Part shown: in pieces, positions 1 through 8,528 of the stretch | Layout of the letters: every line of letters starts with the position of its first letter | Numbering within the stretch: the stretch's first letter is position 1 | NCBI RefSeq assembly: GCF_003987135.1 | Contig: NZ_PIPJ01000006.1 | Coordinates: 1 to 64,000, forward strand | DNA: 64,000 bases | Direction: 5' to 3' | Source of the DNA: Aliidiomarina iranensis | Lineage (GTDB): Bacteria > Pseudomonadota > Gammaproteobacteria > Enterobacterales > Alteromonadaceae | Notes under the pieces: generated by a model | What the model was told of the DNA's origin: nothing | Seen by the model: only the letters and a program-made list of their open reading frames with translations | The model's database searches: none | Program-made: the position numbers and the translations under genes

Positions 1-120
1 TTGTCTGGCGGCCATAGCGACGTGGAACCACCTGAATCCTTTCCGAACTCAGAAGTGAAACATGTCAGCGCCGATGGTAGTGTGGGGCCTCCCCATGCGA
101 GAGTAGGACACCGCCAGGCG
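1..120 (+). rRNA. rrf: 5S ribosomal RNA (end of an rRNA operon)
   Basis: The sequence has the conserved 5S core (CCGAACTCAGAAGTGAAAC at about 43-61, then GCGCCGATGGTAGTGTGGGG). Its ends pair: positions 2-11 pair with 111-120 with two G-U wobbles, forming helix I. The gene is therefore essentially complete, although the upstream rRNA genes lie outside the window. It is followed at once by a terminator hairpin, so this is the distal end of the operon. The exact mature ends are uncertain by one or two bases. Confidence 0.95.
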
Positions 121-133
121 CCTATTAAATAGA

Positions 134-166
134 AGAGCCCTTCGCGTAAGCGAGGGGCTTTTTTAT
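134..166 (+). terminator. Rho-independent terminator of the rRNA operon
   Basis: AGCCCTTCGC and GCGAGGGGCT form a stem around a GTAA loop, followed by a run of six T. It lies 15 bp after the 5S gene. Confidence 0.9.
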
Positions 167-267
167 TGCCTGGGAATCAATAAAATAGCCTGTAGATCAA
201 CAGAGTTTAGCGGAAACATTTAGTGTTTTTGTACAAGCATCACGTAACTGATAGGACAAACATAGCC

Positions 268-810
268 ATGGCTTTGCAATCAACACCTTATAAAATTGCG
301 CTTGATATATCAGATACGGATCGTGGCTGTTATGAACAGGTTAAATTTACGATTGCCCGCCATCCCTCTGAAACTGAGCTTCGATTGGTTGCTCGGATTC
401 TTGCGTTTGGCCTATTTTATCATGAACGGTTAGAGTTTGGCCGTGGCCTATCAGAAACGGAAGAGCCGGCACTATGGCAAAAAGCGTTGCATGGCGATAT
501 TGAGCATTGGATTGATGTTGGCCAACCGGATTTGGACCGAATAACAAAGGGAAGCCGAAAAGGGGACCTTTATAGTTTATTAGTTTATGGAAATTCGCGT
601 GTTTGGATTGAAAAGACGTTGCCAACGATAACCAATTTATCGAATGTGAACATTATCCAGTTACCAAGCGAACCCATGGATGAGTTGACTAAAGTAATCG
701 CTAGGAACACTCATTGGGGAATTATGGTAACGGATAATGTTGTTTACGTTAGCCATGGCGATGGGCAAACGGTTATTGAACTCACCAACCTTAAGGCCTT
801 AGAGGCCTAA
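268..810 (+). CDS. yaeQ: YaeQ family protein
   Basis: This is a 180-residue protein of the YaeQ family, which has a PD-(D/E)XK nuclease-like fold and no firmly established biochemical role. The family signature RHPSE is at residues 31-35, followed by the conserved LAFGLFYHERLEFGRGL segment. The length matches the family. An open frame continues upstream to 223, but the ATG at 268 fits the family N-terminus (MALQSTPYKI) and has AGGA 11 bases upstream. It stands alone between the rRNA terminator and murB. Assignment to the family is firm; function is not known. Confidence 0.9.
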   Translation: MALQSTPYKIALDISDTDRGCYEQVKFTIARHPSETELRLVARILAFGLFYHERLEFGRGLSETEEPALWQKALHGDIEHWIDVGQPDLDRITKGSRKGDLYSLLVYGNSRVWIEKTLPTITNLSNVNIIQLPSEPMDELTKVIARNTHWGIMVTDNVVYVSHGDGQTVIELTNLKALEA

Positions 811-921
811 CACTTCGATTTATATAGCAGCTAAGATTAATTTTCTTTAAAAGTTAATCTTAGCGCGCTCCAGCTGTTAGAATTAATTTACGATAAAAAA
901 CACGATGCGAATAGCATTGAC

Positions 922-1935
922 ATGAATGGAATATCTGAATTGACCTCACTACGCCCTTATCATAGTTTTGCGCTTCCAGCGTCTGCTGAGTCAATGCTCT
1001 ATGTTGATTCCGAGGCGCAGCTTGAAAACATTATCTGGCGTGATGATATGTGGATACTTGGAGCAGGAAGCAACACCATATTTGTTGATGATTATGCAGG
1101 TGTGGTGCTCGTTAATCAGCTAAAAGGAATTCAGATAGATGACATTGACGATGGTTGGCTGATCGAAGTAGCCGCCGGTGAAAATTGGCACGCTCTTGTT
1201 GTGCATTTGATTGAGCTAGGTATTCCTGGCCTCGAAAACCTTGCATTAATTCCGGGTAGTGTGGGCGCAGCGCCAGTACAAAATATTGGTGCATACGGTG
1301 TTGAGGTGAGCAAGTATATAGGGAGCGTTAGAGTTTATGATTTGAAAGCTCACAAAGCATACACGCTGAGCAACGCCGAATGCGAATTTGCGTACCGTGA
1401 TAGTTTGTTTAAACAGCCTTGCAATGCTCATCTTCTCATTACTTCAGTTCAATTTAAGCTACCAAAAAATTGGCAACCAACACTTACGTATCCGGACTTG
1501 AACTCATTACCGCCCTATATTGACGCGAAAACTATTATGGCGCATGTTATTTCGGTTCGTAACGCCAAGCTTCCAGATCCGCAACGTATTCCTAATGCCG
1601 GAAGTTTTTTCAAGAACCCTGTGGTTGCAAAAGCACACTACGATCGCTTAATTGAGCGTTTCCCCAATTTACCGGCTTATGTAGTAGATGAAAATCAGGT
1701 TAAGCTTGCGGCCGGTTGGCTTATTGATAATGCAGGCTTAAAATCGATGAAGATAGGCGGCGCTGAAGTTCATCAACGTCAGGCCTTAGTGCTCGTGAAC
1801 AAGGGTAATGCCACAGGCGAGGATTTGTTGAGCCTTGCCCGTGCAATACAAGCGCGTGTAGAAGCCGAATATGGTGTTAAGTTAGAACCGGAAGTTCGCT
1901 TATTAGGAAAGCACGGATTGTTAGGGGAATTATGA
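922..1935 (+). CDS. murB: UDP-N-acetylenolpyruvoylglucosamine reductase (MurB)
   Basis: MurB carries out the NADPH-dependent reduction of UDP-GlcNAc-enolpyruvate to UDP-MurNAc in cytoplasmic peptidoglycan precursor synthesis. The 337-residue protein is a type I MurB. The FAD-binding segment GAGSNT is at 47-52 and GSVGAAPVQNIGAYG starts at 112. The catalytic triad expected of the family is visible: Arg159 in YRDS, Ser228 in AGSFFKNP and Glu324 in EPEVRLL. No strong ribosome site precedes the ATG. Its TGA overlaps the ATG of birA (ATGA), so the two are probably translationally coupled. Confidence 0.97.
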   Translation: MNGISELTSLRPYHSFALPASAESMLYVDSEAQLENIIWRDDMWILGAGSNTIFVDDYAGVVLVNQLKGIQIDDIDDGWLIEVAAGENWHALVVHLIELGIPGLENLALIPGSVGAAPVQNIGAYGVEVSKYIGSVRVYDLKAHKAYTLSNAECEFAYRDSLFKQPCNAHLLITSVQFKLPKNWQPTLTYPDLNSLPPYIDAKTIMAHVISVRNAKLPDPQRIPNAGSFFKNPVVAKAHYDRLIERFPNLPAYVVDENQVKLAAGWLIDNAGLKSMKIGGAEVHQRQALVLVNKGNATGEDLLSLARAIQARVEAEYGVKLEPEVRLLGKHGLLGEL

Positions 1936-2939
1936 GTTTAACTAAGCAGCAGAGTGATACGAGCGCGCATGATCTTGATTCGCAATTGGTGCAGCGTTTG
2001 GCCGATGGCGGCTTTCATTCTGGTGAACAACTAGGTTTAGAGTTTGGCGTTAGCCGCGCAACGATTCATAATCATATTGAAAAGCTTACTACCTTAGGTT
2101 TAGATATCTTCCGTGTAACGGGGAAAGGCTATCGCCTTGCTAAGCCAATACAACTGTTAAGCAGCGATAAAGTTCGTATTAAACTACCACATGAATTGCG
2201 CGAGTTGCCCCTATATCTTAATCACGTAACTGGCTCTACAAACGATGATATTCGCTCTATCATTACCAATGGAACAACGCCCGGAACCAGCGTGCTGGCG
2301 GAAATGCAAACGCACGGCAGAGGCCGCCGGGGTAAACAATGGCATTCGCCCTTTGGTAGTAATCTTTATCTCTCGATTTATTGGCCATTGTTGCAGGGCT
2401 TGAACGCGGCAATGGGTTTGAGTGTAGCCTTAGGTTTGGCGGTTGCGGAATCGCTCACAGCCGCAGGTATTCAAGAAGTGAGTGTGAAGTGGCCCAATGA
2501 TGTCTATATCCAACGAAAAAAAGTAGCCGGCATATTAGTAGAGCTTGAAGGCCAAGCCGGAGGTGAAGGGCAAGCGATTATCGGGATTGGCCTGAATCTA
2601 GCAATGCAAGATACAGAAGCTTCAATAGATCAACCTTACACCTCGGTAATGGCGCACTTAGATAAGCCACTGGATCGCAACTGGTGGGCAAGCGAATTGA
2701 TAAAGCGCTGCATCGATCGGTTAACCGTTCATGATCAACAAAATCTAAAAGGTTTATTGGATGTTTGGCGTGAATATGATCATTTTTATCAGCAACCTGT
2801 GAGGCTCATTCTCGGACAACACGAGCAAATAGGTGTGGGCAAAGGGATTGATGAGTTTGGGGCGCTTTTAGTACAACAAAGTGATGGATTAAAGCGTTAT
2901 TTTGGAGGGGAAATTAGTGTCCGCAACGCTACTACTTGA
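1932..2939 (+). CDS. birA: Bifunctional biotin operon repressor / biotin-protein ligase (BirA)
   Basis: BirA attaches biotin to biotin-dependent carboxylase subunits through biotinoyl-AMP and, with that adenylate bound, represses biotin synthesis genes. The 335-residue protein has an N-terminal winged helix (about 18-65, with SRATIHNHIEKL) so it should be the regulatory class, not a ligase-only form. The ligase signature GRGRRGKQW is at 129-137 and KWPNDV at 186-191; a C-terminal SH3-like domain follows. The start overlaps the murB stop and has AGGGGA three bases upstream of it. The 3' end overlaps coaX by 23 bp. Confidence 0.96.
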   Translation: MSLTKQQSDTSAHDLDSQLVQRLADGGFHSGEQLGLEFGVSRATIHNHIEKLTTLGLDIFRVTGKGYRLAKPIQLLSSDKVRIKLPHELRELPLYLNHVTGSTNDDIRSIITNGTTPGTSVLAEMQTHGRGRRGKQWHSPFGSNLYLSIYWPLLQGLNAAMGLSVALGLAVAESLTAAGIQEVSVKWPNDVYIQRKKVAGILVELEGQAGGEGQAIIGIGLNLAMQDTEASIDQPYTSVMAHLDKPLDRNWWASELIKRCIDRLTVHDQQNLKGLLDVWREYDHFYQQPVRLILGQHEQIGVGKGIDEFGALLVQQSDGLKRYFGGEISVRNATT

Positions 2940-3714
2940 AATTGGGAATACAGCTTGGAAGTTAGCGCGTTATCACCAATATCAAACGCCTGAGTTTCTC
3001 TCCAAAGGTTATGGTATTGATGATCTCTTTAACGAATTTGAAAAATTGGAATTTGATGAGCTGGCAATGGCGAATGTTGGGCCAGAAGAGCATTTTGAAC
3101 GCATCAAACTTTACGCTGAAACCGCTAATAAAGTACTTTTTGAAGCTCGTACAAGCTCTGGTTTTGGCATTCAGCATTGCTACTCGCGCGAGGCGAGTTT
3201 GGGGGTTGATCGCTGGCTCACCTTATTGCTTGCGAAATCGGAACAAACGGCAGCCATCATTATCGATGCCGGAACGGCTATCACGCTGGATGTGATTGAT
3301 GAGAAAGGCCAGCACTTGGGGGGTTGGATTGCGCCCGGAATGCATTTGATGCAAGAAGCTTTGGTGCGTAAAAGCACACGGTTAAGGGTTTCCGATGAAA
3401 CGCCAACAGAATTACTCGGTAGCAGCACCGAAAACGCCATTCATCTTGGTTGCAAAGCTTCGTTGAATGGTTTTGTTGAGCAAGCATTGGTTGCCGCGCA
3501 AGTTCGCCTAACGCAAGCGGGTGAGGCTAATACACCGAAGGTATGGTTAACCGGTGGTGATGTTCCCTATCTTGGTAACCCATTATTACCTGACGATAAT
3601 GATACGAATAGCGCTTTTTTAGAACGCTTGAAAAGCATAGAGCAAAGGCCAAATCTAGTGCTCGAGGGATTGGCAGTTTGGTATCAGCAGGTAAATAAAA
3701 TAAAAGCGGGCTAA
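2917..3714 (+). CDS. coaX: Type III pantothenate kinase (CoaX)
   Basis: CoaX phosphorylates pantothenate, the first step of coenzyme A synthesis. The 265-residue protein has GVDRW at 96-100, DAGTAITLD at 117-125 and GGWIAPG at 135-141, all family motifs of the acetate/sugar kinase-Hsp70-actin fold. I choose a GTG start at 2917 because GGAGGGG lies six bases upstream; a TTG at 2902 in the same frame has no ribosome site. The first motif reads LEIGNT, with Glu8 where the family usually has Asp. The gene overlaps birA by 23 bp and is the last of the murB-birA-coaX run. Confidence 0.93.
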   Translation: MSATLLLEIGNTAWKLARYHQYQTPEFLSKGYGIDDLFNEFEKLEFDELAMANVGPEEHFERIKLYAETANKVLFEARTSSGFGIQHCYSREASLGVDRWLTLLLAKSEQTAAIIIDAGTAITLDVIDEKGQHLGGWIAPGMHLMQEALVRKSTRLRVSDETPTELLGSSTENAIHLGCKASLNGFVEQALVAAQVRLTQAGEANTPKVWLTGGDVPYLGNPLLPDDNDTNSAFLERLKSIEQRPNLVLEGLAVWYQQVNKIKAG

Positions 3715-3731
3715 CCTTGAGTTAACCCGCC
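3687..3731 (-). terminator. Terminator between convergent coaX and nspC-like gene
   Basis: On the minus strand GCGGGTTAAC and GTTAGCCCGC form a hairpin with one mismatch, followed by a T-rich tail (TTTTATTTTATTTA). The T tail faces the minus strand, so it mainly ends the polyamine transcript; on the plus strand the tail is weak. Confidence 0.75.
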
Positions 3732-3826
3732 AAATTTGAAAGAAAACTGTTGTACTTGGAAAGCTATTTCGCAAACAACGCGAAATGCAGTGGGCAATTG
3801 TGCCGCGTTTTAATTGAGTAACTCAC

Positions 3827-4963
3827 TCAAGAAAGCCGAGCTTTAAAATCGGCGTAAGTAAACTTACGCACCAATTCGAAATCACCGTTACGGCGCAAGA
3901 TACCAATCGAAGGGTGCTCAACGCCATTGAAGAAGGTTGTTTTTACCATGGTGTAGTGCATCATATCTTCAAAGATCACGCGATCTCCGGCTTTTAATTC
4001 ATGGTCAAAGCTATAATCGCCGATGACATCGCCGGCCAAACAGCTGTTGCCACCGAGTTTGTAGGTAAAGGCTTTCACATCCGGTAAATCAGCGCCGGTA
4101 ACGGCAGGGCGGTAGGGCATTTCCAATACATCCGGCATATGGCCAGTTGCGGAAATATCCAAAATTGCAATTTGCCCCTGATTTGCCACAACATCCACAA
4201 CCTCCGCAACCAGCGGGCCGGTTTGCCAAGCTACTGCGGAGCCGGGTTCCAGAATAATGTCCAAATCATAGGTTTCGCGCAGCCGTTTAAGTTGCGCTAT
4301 CAAATGATCGGTATCATAGCCTTCGCGCGTCATTAGGTGGCCACCACCAAGATTTAACCACTTCATTTGCGGTAGCCATTTAGCAAAGCGGGTTTCTACC
4401 GCTGCAAGCGTGCGCTCAAGGGCAAAGGAATCGCACTCACAAAGGTTGTGAACATGCAGGCCTTCAATACCGGTTAAATCAGCTTGCTCTAAATCAGCCG
4501 CAAGAATACCCAAGCGAGAGCCGGGTGCCGATGGATCGTAGAGTTCAGTATCGGCTTCTTGATGCTCGGGGTTGATTCTCAAGCCCATTGAAACGCCTTT
4601 TGCGGCCACTTGACCCCGATATTTGTGCCATTGATGAATACTATTGAAAGAAATATGCGTACAGTGGCGCAGAAGCACCTCAATATCATAATCTTTGTAA
4701 GCAGGGGAATAGGCGTGCACCTCGGTGCCGAATGTATCCGCGGCCAGTTCGGCCTCCCAAGCAGAACTTGCCGTACAACCTTTGAGATATTGGCGCACAA
4801 TTGGAAAAGAACTCCACATGGAAAACCCTTTCAATGCCAAAATAATACTCGCGCCGCTTTGTTCTTGAACATGCTTCATCAATTCTAAATTATTGATTAG
4901 CTTTTGCTCTTCCAATACATAACAAGGCGATGGAATAGCTGGCGAAAGGAAAGGATTAGTCAT
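3827..4963 (-). CDS. nspC: Carboxynorspermidine/carboxyspermidine decarboxylase (NspC-like)
   Basis: This PLP enzyme decarboxylates carboxyspermidine or carboxynorspermidine, the last step of the alternative route to spermidine or norspermidine. It has an alanine-racemase-type TIM barrel with the PLP lysine in LALKGFS (about residue 45), a glycine-rich LGGGHLM segment and the C-terminal GGNSCLAGD with the active-site cysteine. I place the start at 4963 (MTNPFLSP; 378 residues), with GGAG 11 bases upstream; an in-frame extension to 5017 lacks family similarity. It lies downstream of the partner dehydrogenase on the same strand, with a 65-bp gap. Which polyamine is made cannot be read from sequence. 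Confidence 0.93.
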   Translation of the reverse strand: MTNPFLSPAIPSPCYVLEEQKLINNLELMKHVQEQSGASIILALKGFSMWSSFPIVRQYLKGCTASSAWEAELAADTFGTEVHAYSPAYKDYDIEVLLRHCTHISFNSIHQWHKYRGQVAAKGVSMGLRINPEHQEADTELYDPSAPGSRLGILAADLEQADLTGIEGLHVHNLCECDSFALERTLAAVETRFAKWLPQMKWLNLGGGHLMTREGYDTDHLIAQLKRLRETYDLDIILEPGSAVAWQTGPLVAEVVDVVANQGQIAILDISATGHMPDVLEMPYRPAVTGADLPDVKAFTYKLGGNSCLAGDVIGDYSFDHELKAGDRVIFEDMMHYTMVKTTFFNGVEHPSIGILRRNGDFELVRKFTYADFKARLS

Positions 4964-5028
4964 GGTTGCTGCATCTCCAAAATAAGCAAAACCGGCTCGC
5001 AAGAGCCGGCTATTCAAAGTTTAGTAGC

Positions 5029-6231
5029 TTAATCCCGCAGAGGATTCTCATCTACTTCAACAACCTGCCATGGCAGGCCATATTTGTTTAAACGTTCCAT
5101 GAACGGGTCTGGATCGAATTGTTCCATGTTATAAACACCCGGCTTCATCCAAGTGCCCTCTAACATCAAAGAGGCACCAATCATCGCCGGTACACCTGTA
5201 GTATAGGAAACCGCCTGAGCGCCTACTTCTATATTACATGCAGCATGATCACAGTTGTTGTAGATGAAAATAGTTTTTTCTTTACCATCTTTCATGCCGG
5301 TGATGTAGGTACCAATACAAGTGAGGCCTTCATAACCTTCAGCAAGTGAACCTGGGTTTGGTAAAACTGCTTTTAGAAACTCTAAAGGCGCAATTTGTTG
5401 GCCGTTGTAATCAATTGGTTTAATCGAGGTCATGCCAATGCCTTCTAAAACACGTAAGTGATTTAAGTAGGCATCACCGAATGTCATCCAGAAACGAGCA
5501 CGTTTGATGGTAGGGAAGTGCTTAACAATAGATTCCAATTCTTCATGGAATAACAAATAGGAAGCACGAACGCCTACGTTCGGATAATCGAGGTCTTTGC
5601 GAACACTGATTGGATCGGTTTCAATCCATTCGCCGTTCTCCCAGTATTTACCGCGCTGTGTGATTTCGCGGATATTGATTTCCGGGTTGAAGTTGGTTGC
5701 AAAAGCTTGGCCATGATCACCACCATTACAATCAACGATATCTAAATAATGGATTTCATCAAAATAGTGTTTTGCCGCATAGGCGGTAAATACGTTGGTT
5801 ACGCCCGGATCAAAACCAGAGCCGAGAAGTGCCATTAGGCCTGCTTCTTTAAAACGCTCGTGATAAGCCCATTGCCAGCTATATTCAAACTTAGCTTCAT
5901 CTTTTGGTTCGTAATTTGCGGTGTCAAGGTAATGTACATTAGTTGCCAAGCAGGCATCCATGATCGGCAAATCTTGATAAGGTAAGGCCACATTAATTAC
6001 TAATGCAGGCTCAACCTTTTCAATCAGAGTTACCAATTCATCAACATTATCGGCGTCAACGGAGTAAACACCCACAACACGATCTTTGCCAACCTCTGCT
6101 TGTAACTTTTCACATTTAGAAACTGTGCGCGAAGCCAAGTGAATTTCAGAGAAGTACTCTGGCAACATGGCACATTTTTTTACTACAACACCGCTTACAC
6201 CGCCGGCGCCAATAATTAATACTCGAGACAT
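5029..6231 (-). CDS. Carboxynorspermidine/carboxyspermidine dehydrogenase (saccharopine dehydrogenase-like)
   Basis: The 400-residue protein belongs to the saccharopine dehydrogenase-like family. Next to nspC its expected job is the NADPH-dependent condensation of putrescine or diaminopropane with aspartate semialdehyde. The Rossmann motif GAGGVSG is at residues 8-14 and the conserved GSGFDPGVTN lies near residue 130. The start at 6231 (MSRVLIIG) is preceded by AAGGGA eight bases upstream; an ATG three codons earlier overlaps that site. The pair with nspC matches the polyamine gene order known from Vibrio. Family is firm; the substrate is inferred from context. Confidence 0.9.
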   Translation of the reverse strand: MSRVLIIGAGGVSGVVVKKCAMLPEYFSEIHLASRTVSKCEKLQAEVGKDRVVGVYSVDADNVDELVTLIEKVEPALVINVALPYQDLPIMDACLATNVHYLDTANYEPKDEAKFEYSWQWAYHERFKEAGLMALLGSGFDPGVTNVFTAYAAKHYFDEIHYLDIVDCNGGDHGQAFATNFNPEINIREITQRGKYWENGEWIETDPISVRKDLDYPNVGVRASYLLFHEELESIVKHFPTIKRARFWMTFGDAYLNHLRVLEGIGMTSIKPIDYNGQQIAPLEFLKAVLPNPGSLAEGYEGLTCIGTYITGMKDGKEKTIFIYNNCDHAACNIEVGAQAVSYTTGVPAMIGASLMLEGTWMKPGVYNMEQFDPDPFMERLNKYGLPWQVVEVDENPLRD

Positions 6232-6312
6232 TGTATTCATCCCTTTATCTTGATGAAATTCTGCATAGAAAACGGGCGCGATTTTGCCTATGCCCAGTAA
6301 CAAATGCAATCA

Positions 6313-8478
6313 TTATTCTGCATTTTGGTCCGCTGTATTGCCGCTCTTCATATTTAGATGTTCAATCAGGAATGCCCACTGATCTGCAATTTGTTCGATC
6401 GCCATCCAGGTGGGAGTTCCTGCGCCATGGCCGGCGCGCGTTTCCACACGTAACATAACCGGCGCATTGCAACCCTGATCGCGTTGCAACACAGCTGCGA
6501 ATTTATAACTATGCCATGGTACCACACGGTCGTCGTGATCGCCTGTGGTGATAAGTGTTGGCGGATAACACACCCCAGCCTGAGTATTGTGCACTGGCGA
6601 GTATGCATGCAACGCTGTAAATTCTTCGGCGTTTTCACTTAACCCATAATCACTGCTCCAAGCTCGCGCGTTCGCACTAGCAGTGTGATAACGAAGCATA
6701 TCTAAAACGCCAACGGCGGGAAGAGCCGCACCGAACAGCTCCGGACGTTGTGTTAAAGCTGCCGCTACCAACAATCCGCCATTAGAACCACCTTGAATCG
6801 CTATTTTTTCGGCTCTTGAATAATTTTCATCAATCAAGAATTCCGCCGCAGCAATAAAATCATCAAACACATTTTGTTTGTTTAATTTGGTACCAGCTTG
6901 GTGCCAAGCATCACCATATTCGCCACCACCCCGAAGGTTTGGTATGGCAACAATACCACCTTGCTCAAGCCACACCATGCGGGCCACGCTGAAACTAGGG
7001 GTAAGCGATACATTGAAGCCGCCATAACCGTAGAGGAGCACGGGATTTTCACCGTTTAATTGGGAATCCTTATGGCGCACGATGAACATGGGGATCTCAG
7101 TACCATCTTTGCTTTTGTACTTTACTTGCTCAGTTCTGTAATCACTTAATTCTGCATTTACCTGAGTTTGTTGATGAAGATTTATTTCATCGTTAGCGAT
7201 ATCGTAATGATAAATCGCACCGGGCTGGGTAAAGCTGGTGAGGCGAAAAAACGTTTCTAGATGATCGGAATCACCAGTAAAACCAGATACTGAACCGATT
7301 TCCGGTAGCTCAAGCTGTTTAATGTGCCGGCCATGTGCTGAGTAAATCTCTACCAGTGATTGCGCATCGCGCAGATAGCTAGCAAAAAACTGCCCGCCCA
7401 CATAGCTCACATCTTCTAAGGTCTCTGCCTTTTCAGCGATAAGTTCCTGCCAATGCTCGGGTTCTGGGCGATTAATATCAACGGCAATAACACGGCCATT
7501 TGGGGCATTGTTGGTGGTATAAAAATAGAAAATATTGCCATCAGCTTCAATCAAACTGTAGCGGGCGTCCCAATTATCAAACAACGGTTGCCATTCAGCG
7601 TTTTCGGCTGTTAAATCAAGTACGTGAATCGCGTTCGTGCGAAATCCTTCAGAAAGATTAGCCAGTAAAAAGCGGCCATTGCTCGCTACCTGCGGATAGG
7701 GGTTAATAGGGCGCTCATGATCGATTTGGTATACGAGTTCATCACTCGCTTGCTCCTCTCCAAGCACATGCTTATATATACGCACCGTTTGTTGATCATC
7801 GGCCTGCCCATTTTCATCTTCTGGATAACGGCTGTAATAAAAGGCAGTTTCATCCGGTAACCAACTTACGTTGGTGAATTTAGTGCCAGTAATTTTATCA
7901 TTTAAATCGTTGCCGGTTTGCACATCGCGAACACGAAACTCAACCCAATCAGAGCCGCCATCAGAAACACCATAAACGATATAGTTCGCCTCTGGGCTTA
8001 TGTATGTGCGCGAAAGTGACACTGTGCCATCGAGGCTAAATTGATTGGGGTCGATAAGCGTTCTTGAAGGTTCATTCAAGTTGTTGGTAACGTATAAAAC
8101 CGCTTGATTTTGTAAGCCATCGTTACGATAAAAAAAGTACCGATCAGCAACTCGCGTTGGTGTGCTTAAACGCTCAAAATTCCAAAGTGTTGTTAGCCGT
8201 TCTTTCAACATCTCACGGCTTGATAGGTTGGCGAGGTAGGGTAAAGTGAACTGATTTTGCGCTGCAACCCAATCTTTTACCTCTGTACTATCCATATTTT
8301 CTAACCAACGATAAGGATCGCTAACGGTAACACCGTGATAATTATCAACTTGGGAGCCTTGGGGTGATTCAGGATACGCCATATATTCCTCGGGTTCTGG
8401 ATCAGGAGTAGTAGTGCTGCAAGCGGTTAGTAAGAGCAGGCTAACTGCAGCAAAAGAATGTAAATAATGACGCAACAT
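6313..8478 (-). CDS. Prolyl oligopeptidase family (S9A) lipoprotein
   Basis: The 721-residue protein is a serine peptidase of the prolyl oligopeptidase family, expected to cut after proline in short peptides. It has a lipoprotein signal with lipobox LTAC (Cys20) and so should sit in the outer membrane or periplasm. A seven-blade propeller region is followed by the hydrolase domain: nucleophile Ser565 in GGSNGG, Asp in DHDDRV (about 647-651) and His684 in AGHG. The ATG at 8478 is chosen over an in-frame TTG two codons earlier. It lies downstream of tmcA in the same direction with a 50-bp gap. Confidence 0.93.
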   Translation of the reverse strand: MLRHYLHSFAAVSLLLLTACSTTTPDPEPEEYMAYPESPQGSQVDNYHGVTVSDPYRWLENMDSTEVKDWVAAQNQFTLPYLANLSSREMLKERLTTLWNFERLSTPTRVADRYFFYRNDGLQNQAVLYVTNNLNEPSRTLIDPNQFSLDGTVSLSRTYISPEANYIVYGVSDGGSDWVEFRVRDVQTGNDLNDKITGTKFTNVSWLPDETAFYYSRYPEDENGQADDQQTVRIYKHVLGEEQASDELVYQIDHERPINPYPQVASNGRFLLANLSEGFRTNAIHVLDLTAENAEWQPLFDNWDARYSLIEADGNIFYFYTTNNAPNGRVIAVDINRPEPEHWQELIAEKAETLEDVSYVGGQFFASYLRDAQSLVEIYSAHGRHIKQLELPEIGSVSGFTGDSDHLETFFRLTSFTQPGAIYHYDIANDEINLHQQTQVNAELSDYRTEQVKYKSKDGTEIPMFIVRHKDSQLNGENPVLLYGYGGFNVSLTPSFSVARMVWLEQGGIVAIPNLRGGGEYGDAWHQAGTKLNKQNVFDDFIAAAEFLIDENYSRAEKIAIQGGSNGGLLVAAALTQRPELFGAALPAVGVLDMLRYHTASANARAWSSDYGLSENAEEFTALHAYSPVHNTQAGVCYPPTLITTGDHDDRVVPWHSYKFAAVLQRDQGCNAPVMLRVETRAGHGAGTPTWMAIEQIADQWAFLIEHLNMKSGNTADQNAE

Positions 8479-8528
8479 AAGCAAGTGTTTCCTTTTTTAT
8501 GAAGCAAAACTTTAATGTTAGCTGATGA

